The notes below the pieces were generated by a model. The model did no database searches and had not been told where the DNA came from. It saw only the letters and a program-made list of their open reading frames with translations. From contig JAUIRK010000945.1 of assembly GCA_030549495.1 (NCBI GenBank), positions 248,001-312,000 of the forward strand: DNA of 64,000 nucleotides, given 5' to 3'. Position 1 is the stretch's first letter, and each line of letters starts with the position of its first letter. This document shows, in pieces, positions 37,327 through 49,049 of the stretch. This DNA comes from Nectonema munidae (taxonomy: Eukaryota > Nematomorpha > Nectonematoida > Nectonematidae). The translations under genes and the position numbers were made by a program.

Positions 37327-38950
37327 ATGTTTTCAAAAACAAGCTGTATTAATTCTTCTAACTTATTTTGTTATATATGTGGAGAATACACGTTACCTGA
37401 AAATCGGAAAAATATATTTTGTTTTGTCCATAAAGCCTATTTAGCATATTTCAAAATTAGACTAGGTGATCAGGACAAAAGTTGGACGCCTCATATTGTT
37501 TGTAAATTATGTACAGAACATTTAAGACAGTGGACAAAAGGGAAAAGAAAAAAAATGAGGTTCGCAATTCCAATGATATGAAGAGAATCAAAAAATCATG
37601 TAGTTGACTGTTACTTTGGTAAAATAAACTTGAAAGGAATAAATGGGAAAAATAAAAAAGAACTTTGCTACCCTAATCTTGATTCTGCTATTAGACCAGT
37701 CCCACACAACGAAGAACTTAAAGTTCCAATTTTCAGTGATTTGCCTGAAATCGATATGGAATATAGTCAAGATTCTTTACCTAAAGATGATCATGAAGAT
37801 GAAAATTACTTTGAATCACAACTTCATCTTTTTTCTAAAACGGAGTTAAACGATTTAGTTCGTGATTTAAATTTAACAAAAAATTCAGCTGAACTGCTAG
37901 CTTCTAGATTGAAAGAAAAAAATCTTTTACAAAATCTCTTCATATAACATTTTATCGCAATCGCCATGAAGAGTTTCTTCCTTTTTTAAAAAAAGAAAGA
38001 AACTTAGTTTTTTGTTTCGATGTTGTTGGATAGTTTAAACAACTTGGAATTGAACAGTACAGATCAGAAGAATGGCGTCTCTTTATAAACATCTCTAAAC
38101 GCAGCTTAGTGTGTTTTGTTACATAAATGTAACATCTTTGGTTCTGTACATGTAGGTCATTCTACAACTCTTAAGGAAAAATATGAAGAAATAAAGTTGT
38201 TTGATAAAATATTACGATCATAACTGGGTAATATGTGTTGACTTAAAAGTTATCAATTTATTAATGGGACATCAGCAAGGTTATACTAAATATTTCTGTT
38301 TCTTCTGTATGTGGGATAGTAGAGATCGAGCAAATCATTATATCAAAAATTTGGGAGCCAAGATTAGAGGAAAACAGAAGCAATATTTTTACCCAAATTG
38401 AAGAACCATTAATTAACAAAGAAAAAATACTATTTCCTCCTTTACATATCAAGCTTGAATTGATGAAACAGTTCGTAAAAGCCCTTAATAAGAATGGAGA
38501 CTGTTTTAAGTGCATTTGCAATTTATTTCAAAGCTCAACATGTGAAAAACTCAAAGCAGAAATTTTTGATGGGCCACAGATTCCCTTACTTTTAAAAGAC
38601 GAAAAGTTTATAAAAACTATGACTAATGTTGAAGTTTCAGCTTCATCAGCGTTTTCAGAGGTTGTAGAAAATTTTCTTGGAAATTACAGAGATTAGAGAT
38701 ATAAAAGTATTATAGACAAATTGAGGCATCTTACTGTAAGCTTAACATAAGCATCAAAATGGATTTTTTGCATAGTCATTGCATCGATTTCCTGAAAATC
38801 TTGGGGGCTTAAGCGATGAACAAGGAGAAAGCTTTCATCAGGATATCAAGGAAATGGAAAATAGATATCTCTATATAGATAGAGATGTTGTAAGGCATGC
38901 TGATTACTGTTGGTCCCTTTAAAAGAGATGTTCCTCTTATTCAGCATGAT
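37327..38950 (+). pseudogene. Degenerate copy of a multi-copy Cys-rich protein family, function unknown
   Basis: Begins MFSKTSCINSSNLFCYICGE and has a second Cys pair in PHIVCKLCTEHLRQW, a probable zinc-binding N-terminal domain. It then continues through several frames: FSDLPEIDMEYSQD, YYDHNWVICVDLKVINLL, GHQQGYTKYFCFFCMWDSRD, KILFPPLHIKLELMKQFVKA, FDGPQIPLLLKDEKF and EVVENFLGNYRD, with a trailing H-x-D / DYCW segment near 38830-38920. I recognise this order as a protein found in many uncharacterised copies in arthropod and cnidarian genomes, with no agreed function. In-frame stops (37576 and others) and at least four frameshifts show this copy is dead. An inverted fragment lies at 42601-42720. 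Confidence 0.7.
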
Positions 38951-39399
38951 AAAAAATTTAAAAAAAACGCAAATTTTTATCATAATTGCTTTTTTTAAGA
39001 ATTTTTCTTTTTATATGTATATTTTTTTTTATAATATAGTATTTTTAAAGTTTTTATTTAACAGAAATTTTTTTTAAGTATTATTAAAAAGAGAGTTCAC
39101 TACCCATAACTTCAATCTTACTCAGACAAAAAATCTGACCTGATAACGATAAAAGAACTATAAATTTGAACTCAGCAAACCATATATGTTTAACTTTTGT
39201 TAAAAAAGTCAAGTCACCAAACAAAATAATATTTTTTTGACTTTGTGTTATTTTTGTTTGAATCAATAAACTCTTTCTTTCTTTCTTTCTTATATCTAAA
39301 GTTTTGAAAAAATTAATTTATAAAAAAATATATTCATATTTTGAAATTAACAATATCTTCTCTTTGACACAATTTAATTTTTGGACATTTCACTCCATT

Positions 39400-40400
39400 G
39401 AAAATACAGTTTTATTAACGATATTATTACTTCTTGGTCCAAAAGTGGAACATATATAGCAGTATTCTTTGATCTAAAATGTGCTTTCGATTCTTGTTAA
39501 CTTGTTATGTGATAAACTTTGCAGATTTAGTTTGATAATTCGAATCTCTCAGTTTGATACACTTATTTTTATTGAACAAAAAATCATATGTTCATGTTAA
39601 TAATCTTAATTCAAATATTAAAGCTGATTCGGAAGGTGTAAGTGTTCGTTCTTTGCCTTCTTTTGTTTATTGTTTAGTTGAATGAAATTTTAGATTGCGA
39701 CACAAGCGAAACGGTTTCATGTTATGCATAAGCGGATGATATCACTCTTTTATTCAAAGGTAAAAATTGAGACTTTGTGAAAATAAACTAATGCTTAAAC
39801 AAGCTTTTCAGTAAATTAAGTTCTCACAATCTCATGATAAACTTTGAGAAAAGCAAAGCGATGTTATTTTCGAATCCATATAAAAAGTATGAAAAATATC
39901 TATAAAAATCATTGAATTCTTTCAATTTTCTTGGAATCGTTATAGACAATAAACTTAATTTGGAAGTCACATAGAAATCATGTTTCAATCAAATTGAATG
40001 CTTTGCTTTCACTTTTTCGAGGAATAATATTTTTACCAGTTAAGGCAAAATTCGTGCTATATAAACCTTTAGTCGAATGGGGGCATGACAATCTTAGAAA
40101 TATCCTATAAAAGAAAAACGAATCATTCGCTGTATTTTTGGATTGGGTTACAACGCACACACAAATAGTAAGTTTAGAGAATTGCAGTGCTTAAATATCG
40201 AAGATATATTTAAGCGTCAGGTAATAAAACGAGCACTTAAATATTTTATAGGACAAGTTCCACTATCCTTTTCAAATTTTTTTATTTTTTCTCAAAACTT
40301 TAGCAATTACGAGAGTAGACATGCTTTAAAACTCCATGTTTTTCGATCTAAAAATAAAAAATATAAACAAGCAATTATTCAAAAAGTTCCTAAGTGCTGA
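39400..40400 (+). pseudogene. LINE reverse transcriptase, C-terminal half (broken)
   Basis: The + strand reads FDLKCAFDS (39466), YADDITLLFKG with the ADD catalytic pair (about 39725-39760), FEKSKAMLFSN, FNFLGIVIDNKLNL and FRELQCLNIEDIFKRQVIKR, with a final stop at 40398-40400. These are RT motifs A and C and the thumb/connector of a non-LTR element. Many stops and shifts. Its 3' flank has a LINE-like low-complexity region. Confidence 0.75.
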
Positions 40401-40739
40401 ATTAGTTTGCTTCATATAATAGAAGAGGATTTTGGTGTTGTACAAATATTTATAATGTTTTTTCTTTTATATGTGTATTTTATTTTTATGTCTCCTTATG
40501 TATGTTTATTTTGTTTTATGTATAAATTGTCACTTGATGAGCAACACTATAAGCGACTTTAATTAGTCTTGAGTGTGATCAGTGATCACGTATCTCATTA
40601 CATTGTTCTGTAAGCTTAATATGCTTTAATTCCCGATAGAGCCCCTAATATGCGCAAGCTATCCCGATAGATAAATCTTTCTTTCATACTCAACAGAAAA
40701 AGGCACTTTGAAGTTTAGTTTATCAAAATATGGAAAACT

Positions 40740-40868
40740 TTCCTTAACTCTTTCCTAGAATTAGATTGTTCCCTTCAAACTTTAAAACATAAATTAACTT
40801 TACACTTAATATCTAATTATGAAGATTGCTGTACTATGTTAAACTGTTATATTTGTAGTAATTTTTAA
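40740..40868 (+). pseudogene. Second copy of the NYxxC...NCxIC repeat tail
   Basis: Reads LDCSLQTLKHKLTLHLISN then YEDCC and NCYICSNF before a stop; relative of 36611-36832. Short and frameshifted. Confidence 0.4.
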
Positions 40869-42429
40869 ATTACTCTTATATGTACATACCCCTAAATCAC
40901 TTTATAAAATTATTTTATTAACTTTAATGACATATTGCTTATTTGATTATGTTTTAATATGATCTTAAATAATATATCTCATAGTACCAAATGAATTTAT
41001 ATTTATATATATAAATCTTTGATATTTTATAAATATTTTTCCTTTTATTACATTATTATATATATATATTTGTTTCCCTTCATATCATGTTCCTTAAATC
41101 ATAGTCTGCTGCTAACATCCTTCAGTTTTTCGTTGCATTCTTCTTTTTCATCAAATCGCAATCTCTAATTACACTGGAGCTAGTCGACCAAACGAGTTTT
41201 TTTTCTTTCCCGAATTCTTCTATTCACGCTCCAAAGAAGTCCCAATCCACTATCATAAATCTTATTTATCTTTATTATCTTATTTAAATCAAATTAATTC
41301 TTTAAGGTATTTCTACTACGGCTTTTTAAATCTCTTGAAATACTTGTGCAATGTTAATGTTTTTTTTATTTGACTTGCTAAATAAACTCTCTATCTCTCA
41401 TAAATCTTTCCTTCTTATTAAAAATATAAATTATTTTAAAATAAAAATTTAATTTATTAGATAAAACAATTTTGGCCAAAGCCAGGGATATAAAGTTAAA
41501 TTCTCATGTGAAATATTATTATATATTTAAAAAAAATTTATTAAAAATATAAGGAAAAGTAAATATACTATAACAATGAATTTTTTTGAAATATTAGTAA
41601 AGTCAACTGAGATTCTCTATACGATGTCATCCTTCTTCGATGACAAGAATCAACTCATTTAAAGACAGAAAAAGCGCATTCAACTATTAAACACGAACAT
41701 CCTGCCATCAGAGATTTTAAAAAGCTTTGATTTTTGTCCACCCCACTCATAAATATCAGACGATATTTATTAAAAAGCAGAAGATTCATATACCCACCTA
41801 TTTGTAAAATCAGACGAAGGTAAAAGAAGAGCTAAACCATCAACTATTATGGGACGAGAAAAGTTTATGGTGTGCAGTTTAACTTCATTAAATCCAGAAC
41901 TCTTCTTGTTTTTAATTGAAGTAGCTGCTAAGATTATATCATCAGGAGAAATCGGAAGGGCAACAAAAGGTTTTTCATTAAAAGTTATTTCATTCACTTT
42001 TTAAATATTATTTATATTTTCCCAAATATCCTTTTTATTGCTGTTCAAATGTTGATCTTGCAAAAAAACAGATTTGGGCCAGTGAATTCTAGACTTATAG
42101 CATTTCAAGACATTTTATATTTAACATGAGTATGAGCATTATTATATTTTTTATTGAACCAAGGTTTATGGAATGGGCTAGAAACTTTGCATTTTCAAAA
42201 GGAAAAAACTTGCTAAAAGAATTGAAGAACATATCAAAAGATATTTTTGTGCTGGGTGCTAAAAGAACAATTTTGAAGTTAGTATTCTCTAGAAAATGAA
42301 CAAAATTTGTTTTATTTGCATTATTTATTAAAGATTCTATCATCTAGCTCAAAAAATTGTTCAAAAATAGACGACGCATATAATGGTTGAAAATATTACA
42401 GTCGATATTAATCGCTTTTATTTCTCTTC

Positions 42430-42598
42430 CAAAGTTGAAGTAGCTAAATAGTTCATTATTAAAATTTTTTAATTTTAAAAAAGAAAAAGAGATCCCAAGA
42501 GATCCAAAAAAAAGAGATCCTAACAAAAGCCATGAAATTCTTAAAATTTCAAAAATAGTTCCAACTTAGCAAAGTAGATATTACGAACTACAAGCGAG
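42430..42598. repeat. Interspersed repeat, copy of 36302-36627
   Basis: Shares gtagctaaatagttcatta, the gagatccaaaaaaa-gagatcc block and gatattacgaactacaag with the left copy. Both break at gaactacaag, marking a family end point. Confidence 0.75.
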
Positions 42599-42600
42599 TA

Positions 42601-42720
42601 TAAAAATTTTCTACAACCTCTGAAAACGCTGACGAAGCTAAAACTTCAACATTAGTCATAGTTTTTATAAACTTTTCGTCTTTTAAAAGTAAGGGAATCT
42701 GAGGCCAATCAAAAGTATAA
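42601..42720 (-). pseudogene. Inverted fragment of the unknown Cys-rich family
   Basis: The - strand matches 38565-38690 almost base for base and encodes QIPLLLKDEKFIKTMTNVEV, then SSAFSEVVENF. This shows that the family at 37327-38950 is dispersed and moved within this locus. Confidence 0.85.
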
Positions 42721-44099
42721 TTAGTTCCCGATTAACGTGTTTGTTTAGTAATTGTTTGGGTAAAAGTCATGTTGGCCAAGCAAAGAAATAAAATAAAAAA
42801 AATCAAAGTATTAGTTTCAATTGAAAACAAATTCATGTTGAAAGCACCACAGATTACAACATAATTTTCCAATGTTTTCTATGTAATATATATTCTCTAA
42901 AAACAATTACATGTACATTTGAAAAATCGGGTCTATAAATAGCAGTTATATTCTATTTCTTTTTAAAAATTTCAACTGAAAAATTAGCCACATCACTTAT
43001 ATTATTATCACGTATTGTTAGAGAATAAAAGTCTAACAGTTTAAAAGAGTTTTTAAAATAAATGCATATACCATACCATCCCTCATGTTTAAAAGAAAAA
43101 GTTTCACGTTTGAAGGTAGTAAAAAGTCACTTGTGTGTTCAATGTCAGAGTTGGTGATGATTTTAGTAAAATTGAAATTAGTAAAGATATGTATAAGATC
43201 AGGGGTCCATTACAAATTCTGGTTATTGACTATGGAAGTGAGTTAGAGCTCTTCTTCAAGTTATCTCGATGTTCTTTCACTTTAAGCAAAGTATGGCAAT
43301 TCTTAGTGTTACAAGAGTGGTTAAAATCAACCTTGTTATCAGCACAATTTTTACAAAATAATGTATCCCCAAAAATTTACAAATATAATTATATGATTTA
43401 CAATCTTTATGATAGTGATTGAATACAGACAACGTTATACAGTACTTTTTGTTATAATTTGAAAATTTAAAGATATTGTTAATGTCTTTTGAATTAATAT
43501 TATTTTGACTCCAAAATTTTATTTTTCATTTGATCAATGGAAAGAGACTTGTCAATTTCTTTAAGGCAAAAGAATGGACTCTTCTGTTTAAAGCGTTCTA
43601 ATTCCAAGTCTTATTGGTTATTAGAATTCTTTAGCTTAGTGAAGCACTCATTTGTTTAGTTTTAAGAATGAGTAAATTATCTTTAGTTTTTTTTGTTACA
43701 CTAAATTTTTGATTTATTATGGGAAGATTTTATTTGTATCAAAGTCTACATCGTCTGTGAAAAAATTTGGAATGGATACAGTTAATATCCATGGTCAAAA
43801 GATGCCTTCTTTTCAACAGAAACATTTTCTGAGGTTATAGATGCGTAGGAAGATGTCTTTTTAAGCGATTCTGTAAAACTATTTTTCATTTCCTTAATCG
43901 ATTCATTAATATTATTCAATCCAACCCTTAACTCATCCAGATCATTTATTTTAAGCTATTTTAAAAAATAAATTAGAGCATGGGGGATGCTTTCTTTTCA
44001 AATTTCACGACATAGACTTTCACCCTCACCTATTTGAACAATACCTATAATTTTATCGATTTTATGATTCATGGTTTTCAATATATTTATGATTAAACT

Positions 44100-45380
44100 A
44101 TGAAATAAAATATACAAACGCGGAAATAAAAAGACAATAATCATGTGTTAATCTTTTATTTATTCCAAAATGGCGTAGTACCATATGTACACACTGTAAA
44201 AATGGTGTTTAGAATTTAAACACATTGTTTAGAACTTTTCGCGTATTATAATTTGTTTAAAATCTGAAACTAAACCAAAAATTGTGTTTACCCTGTTTGA
44301 TGCTTAGAAAATAAAGACTTAACTCAGCTTAGGGTTTTCTGTGTAACAAAGAGTCTTTAAAATCCAAACACCAATCATGATTCGTCTTATATTTGCTATA
44401 GTTAAACATGAAATAGATCTTCACACCATTTTATCATTTCTTATCTTTTTACTTCTCTTCCTCTGTTTGGGATGTGACATTCCATAAATTTTACATTTTG
44501 TGGCATGGATTTCTATAGATCTTATTAAACATTGACTATAGTATGTAAATGTTGAAAAAGCGATTTTGGTTGAAGAAACAAGTTAACAAGACTTGATGGA
44601 GACATTTCTTTCCAAATTTTGGAGTGTATATATTCAATATTAGTTTACATCTTAATAGAAACGCTTCTCTATGCCCATACCGTGTTTTGACCATGCGTGA
44701 CCATGCTGTTCTTCATTTTTCTAGTTTTTGGAGCTATACTATCACTGGATCGGTAACCAGTAATCCTAGCATCGGATTTTTTTTTACCAATTCCTCGCAA
44801 TCCCGCAAATTTGTTCGAATCTTTCGCAATTCCCGAAAATTTGTTATCGGGTATATATTTTTGAAATTTATACCAGTTTCTGTTCAAAACATTTGGTAAA
44901 GAAGATATTTCATAGCCATGTCATTTTGAATGTAGATTAATCATTACGTACCCAAAAATTGGAAAAAAGATGAGTACAAAAAGTCCCAATCTCGATACGA
45001 AAAGACCAAAAATAGATACAAAATGCTCGCTCTGGTAAGAAACGTCTTGGAAAAGTCATGCACGGCTTCATGTCCCCATGATTTCGGAATAAGTGATAAT
45101 ATTCAACTGTAATAAATCACACAAAAATAATACACATATGAAGTGCTAGATTTCTCCATTATCCATCCTATCGTAACGTTATGACGCAATAGTTAGTTAT
45201 GTGTTATTTATCCGAAACATTTGCGCAAGATCCTCGAGGTAGAAGAGAGGACGAAATTCTACTCACGCTAATATATTTTGATGCATCATCATCATCATCA
45301 TCACAATAAAGAATATAAAACTGGATTTTTGCAATTCAACGTAGTTTGGATCGTCTCCCTATTTTTATCTGTATACTTAA
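44100..45380. other. No gene recognised
   Basis: AT-rich DNA with open frames at 44624-44899 (+) and 44669-44887 (-) lacking recognisable motifs. A short palindrome gtgtttagaatttaaacac lies near 44203 and a (CAT)n run at 45283-45303. Confidence 0.4.
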
Positions 45381-45384
45381 TCAG

Positions 45385-45510
45385 GCGCGGATCCTAGAAT
45401 TGAAGTTAAGGGGGCGCACAAAGTAGACAGGGGGTCTGAGAGCCGCCTTTAGGCCCCGAGTGGGTCCAGGGCAAAGCCCTGGTGGGGGCCCAGGGGGCAA
45501 AGCCTCATTC
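45385..45510. repeat. GC-rich interspersed repeat with palindrome
   Basis: Contains ggcgcggatcctagaa, gggggcgcacaaag and the perfect palindrome ccagggc-aaa-gccctgg (45466-45482). Its composition differs sharply from the AT-rich surroundings. It resembles ends of arthropod DNA transposons carrying ggggcgcac motifs; class unassigned. Confidence 0.5.
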
Positions 45511-45606
45511 AGTTGAGCGACATGTAAATGACCTTATTAGCATTATTAGGTAGAACAAGTCATTAAAAGTAAAAGAGGCAGGGGTCTTCACATAAAAATA
45601 ATTAAT

Positions 45607-47190
45607 TTAACATAGTTTATTCTCTGCTAGAGGATTGATAAGAAGCATTCTTCGTGGCTGTTGCCTGGAATACAAGTCAACGACTGATTCAACGTCAATG
45701 TTGATGTCTTGGCATACACATAAAGAAGAAGAAGAAGTGCATTTAATCTTTCTTCTCCCATAGAACTCCTCGATCCTACTCCACTTGAGTAGGATTGAGT
45801 TTCCGCTTATCCTACTCCACTTGAAGAAACTGCTGCCAGCTGTAGAAAATGTAAGATTTTTGTAACATTTGGGAATAGAGTTGAACACGTTCTTCTGTCT
45901 GATAGCGTGGAAGTTATGGTGTCTGGTCGGTCTTCCTGGCTAGACCATAACCTCTTCTAGAGCTCCAGTTCTTGAGAAAAAGTAGAAGAGGATGGTAAAT
46001 CAGTGTTATGGAAATCAACTAAAGAAGAGACTGTTTCCTCTGTGATTTTGTTAGGAGTGTTTGGTAGTAGGTAAAACCCACGAAGAGCTGCTTTAGCAAG
46101 AGTACCAAACCTCATATCCATTTGCTGAATAACATTATCCAAAAACGGTTTAAAAACTGTACGTTTGAAATATTCTTTAGCATCTACTGCTTCAATCTTA
46201 CTTCTGTGAGTTTGTCTACCACATCTTCTAGGAATTTCTATTGTAATGTCAGCTAATCTTGCCATTTTTTCTGACTTTGTATATATGATATTGTAATCAG
46301 CTTCATCGGTTCTTACAAATTTTACGGTTTCCTTTACCAGTTCTACCATGTTGTAAGCTTGAATAACGTCCATTTCAGTTCCCTGTAGTTTTTTACTAAG
46401 TCCTATCAAATATCCAAAAAGATGCAACACTGTTTGGAAACTGATAATAAATGAGCAATCTATTATGCGCTTCATAAGCCCATATGCCTCTGTAACCGCT
46501 TTGCCATACCATCCGCGTTCATAAAACCCAATAGCATCTAAACAAGTAAGTAAAGCTTCATAAAGGTCTTCAAAATCCTACAGTGTTGTTATTTTCTCCA
46601 TTCATCGAGTTTTACAAAATATTTTCATTTTTGGTTTAGTAATGGCATCTTTTGCCTGTTCGAGACGCCTGCTCCTCTTTGGGGAGTAATGAAAAAAAAA
46701 TTCCAAGTTGCTTCAGTGCATCCAACATCACACACACTTCCCTCACCTGACAACTCTTGCAAAGGATTAGATTCAAATCGTGATTACTGCGGTAGTGATA
46801 TGTTTCCTTTGGAGAAACTTCTTGGAATTTTGCAGCAAAACCATTGTATTTTACCGGACATGTTTGCTGCCCCATCAATTGTTTGAAAACGGCAGCACTT
46901 CACATCAATACCAGCAGATGAAAGTGATTTAATGACATTGTCACAAATTTCTTACCCACGTGTGCCTTCACATTGCACAAATTCAAATAATCGTTTCACA
47001 GGGTTATTGCCACGTGTATAACGCAAGACAATTCCCAGTTAATTATGTCATTTATCTCATCACATTGTAGTCCAAAGTGTAGTCCAATTGGCGGTTGATA
47101 TATTTCTTTCACAGTTTCATTCTGGATATAACACTTAATACATCCCAGTAATTCATTTTGACATGTTTTAGAGGTGTATTTTGCATTTCT
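45607..47190 (-). pseudogene. hAT transposase relic (ZMYM1/TTF-like)
   Basis: The - strand, from 47190 down, reads GLQCDEINDI, AGIDVKCCRFQTIDGAAN, VSPKETYHYRSNHDLNLILC and CQVREVCVMLDALKQLGIFF. An open segment (46475-45957) follows with QGTEMDVIQAYNMVELVKET and IEIPRRCGRQTHRSKIEA. It ends with INIDVESVVDLYSRQQPRRM. This is the catalytic and C-terminal layout of hAT proteins related to ZMYM1 and the THAP12/p52rIPK group. Frameshifts at about 46620 and 45930 and stops in the N-terminal part show it is dead. The best-preserved segment is 172 codons. Confidence 0.8.
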
Positions 47191-47730
47191 GCTAAAATGT
47201 GATTAATTTTGAAGAAAAAAATTTCCCATTATGAGTGATTTTAAAATTTTACTATGTAAGTAGTAATTTTATTACTTTTCAAAATTTTTGAAAATCTCCA
47301 TTTTTAATGAACGTCTTATAATAACTTCGTAAGTATAAGAGACATTCCAATTCTGATTTCAGATTCAGAATCTACGCAAAAAATTGAAACCTCCAGTACT
47401 AATATTGAAACCACTCTTGCCCCGCCCGCAATAAGTTTTAAACAAATGGCTGGACCCACGATTTATGTGCCCGTCACGCAAACGCACACGCGTAGCCCGT
47501 CCCTTGAAGGCCTCTACTGGTAGCAAAAGTTTGCTCTTCCTATCAAAAATAAGTAAAAATTAGGCTATAGGAGTAGCATCTAAAATCATAGTAACTTTAT
47601 TTTAAAAAAAAATAATAATAATCACGACTAAATATCTATTCGAATCTGAGATCAAAAATTAAAAATATACTTGTTTTAACATTTGCACACCTCTGTGCAT
47701 ATATTGTCGGAAAAGAAGGGGAATGCTTAA

Positions 47731-49017
47731 TTAAAGCTTATTCAGAATCACACCGAGAGTCCACGATACTCTGTAGCCTTTTAAATTTTTCGCGACAAAA
47801 ATCGTGTCATTGTAAGAAAACTTGAGAATCTTCGTCAATAAAATGCAGGCATAGGTGGAATCCAAGCAGGAGAAAGTTTTGCTATCCGGCAAAACGATGG
47901 AGGATTTGTCCGTGGTTCCCTTGCACATCTTGAGACTTAGGTCGCAATAAATGCCCGCCTTAACTTTGTAAAGGGGCGCCTCGAAGAGAGGATAATCCAG
48001 AAATTGTTTTAAATCATCTAAAATATAGTAAAAATTGGAAAAGAGGAAAAATGCGCTATCTTTCGTAGTGTGCTGGGATGAGGTTAACTTTGAAGAGGAT
48101 TCAGAGGTTAGTTTTCCCCGAGCAGACTTCTGAGAAGAAAAGATTGATTGGGTAGAGGAATAGAGGGATTCATAGCAGGCTTTGTGCAAAGAAGAAGATG
48201 ATGCGTCCGAAGTATTTACCTTTTGAGAAGTGGAAATGGTTAAATTGCGTTTTCTGAAGTTCCATTGGCTCGCGTCTCCACCAATAAAGCAAGAGCTCTG
48301 CATAATATTTTCGCTATGACTGGTCCTATTGTTCAACATGATCAAATTACCATGCCGAGCCTCATTTAGTCCTACACCCAAGAAACTTTTGGTGAAGAGT
48401 GATTCGTTCGTTTCCGACAGTTGCAAGTCGAAAGAGACGGGTTGGGATTTGGCGTATGTCACTTGCATGGACGCTCCACCCAATTCAATCGCGCCATAAA
48501 CCCTGTCAGAGTCGACTAAGAATTTGATTGTGCGCCACGATAAAACGCCTTCTTCAGTCTCAGAAAGCATTCCCACTTGCTCAATTTTGAAGATGGATTC
48601 TCTCTTCAAGTGCTTTTCGATGAGAAGAAACGTCTTGTTTCTCGTGTTTTCCGGAATAAGGCGAAAACCTCCAGTCGCGAGTAACCAAAGAGAAGAGCTC
48701 TGCTGTAAATGATAGGGAATCTCTTCTTTGCAGAAGGCAATGAGGGTAGATAGTCTCTTCTGCAACGCTTGAGGATGCTCTGTTAGGGTAGCGAGTCCTG
48801 GCTTGGCTTCTTTGAAGAACTCCTGCTCCAGATTGAGTTTAGGCCCATCGCGCATTAATTTGTAGATATGTGCCTTGGTGCTACTGCTCCCCGCGTCAAG
48901 GACAATGTAGTAGACGTCTTGTTTCGACGACATTATACTCTTCAATTCTCCACGCAAAATAAAGTGGAAAAGCAAAGCCAGGATCAGAACACAACTTTTA
49001 TTGACAGGGAAAGACAT
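47731..49017 (-). CDS. GDA1/CD39-family ecto-nucleoside diphosphatase/triphosphatase-like protein
   Basis: Single uninterrupted frame of 428 codons. Residues 8-22 are hydrophobic, fitting a signal peptide or N-terminal anchor; Met29 would skip it, so I keep the first Met. Apyrase conserved regions: ACR1 LDAGSSSTKAHIY (39-51), ACR2 LLATGGFRL (112-120), ACR3 ETEEGVLSWRTIKFL (153-167) with the catalytic-type Glu pair, ACR4 YGAIELGGASMQV (174-186), an FSNFYY block in the C-terminal half, and ACR5-like VSWTLGV (417-423). Several N-x-S/T sites and Cys pairs fit a secreted or luminal enzyme that hydrolyses nucleoside di/triphosphates. Length matches the soluble ENTPD5/6-like and invertebrate classes. 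ACR2 is ATGGFR where most members have ATAG(L/M)R, and ACR3 lacks the usual NY. No second hydrophobic C-terminal anchor is seen. The lack of introns contrasts with tmod and par-6. Confidence 0.9.
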   Translation of the reverse strand: MSFPVNKSCVLILALLFHFILRGELKSIMSSKQDVYYIVLDAGSSSTKAHIYKLMRDGPKLNLEQEFFKEAKPGLATLTEHPQALQKRLSTLIAFCKEEIPYHLQQSSSLWLLATGGFRLIPENTRNKTFLLIEKHLKRESIFKIEQVGMLSETEEGVLSWRTIKFLVDSDRVYGAIELGGASMQVTYAKSQPVSFDLQLSETNESLFTKSFLGVGLNEARHGNLIMLNNRTSHSENIMQSSCFIGGDASQWNFRKRNLTISTSQKVNTSDASSSSLHKACYESLYSSTQSIFSSQKSARGKLTSESSSKLTSSQHTTKDSAFFLFSNFYYILDDLKQFLDYPLFEAPLYKVKAGIYCDLSLKMCKGTTDKSSIVLPDSKTFSCLDSTYACILLTKILKFSYNDTIFVAKNLKGYRVSWTLGVILNKL

Positions 49018-49049
49018 GGAAAAGATTTAGGCAAAGGAAATTGGAACTA

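Larger units (their letters stand above)
41621..44060 (-). pseudogene. LINE relic: coiled-coil, endonuclease and RT start (interrupted)
   Basis: Read on the - strand from right to left. 43980-43800 encodes a helix DLDELRVGLNNINESIKEMK. 43400-43280 has a Cys-rich patch (CKNCADNK, CNTKNCHTL). 42980-42730 has the endonuclease end ITAIYRPDFSNVHVI, FNMNLFSIETN and FTQTITKQTR. 42060-41770 encodes NKKDIWENINNI, then ALPISPDDIILAATSIKNKK SSGFNEV, which is the linker and first RT motif. The element is interrupted at about 42344-42722 by repeat sequence and by a fragment of the unknown Cys-rich family. Stops and shifts are frequent. Confidence 0.65.

Noticed and set aside
43135-43422. 95-codon + strand frame as a gene
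   Set aside because: The - strand of the same stretch reads as part of a LINE ORF, with coherent neighbours on both sides.
44624-44899. Overlapping 91- and 72-codon frames on opposite strands
   Set aside because: No recognisable domain, no neighbouring exon; length is not unusual for chance at this locus.
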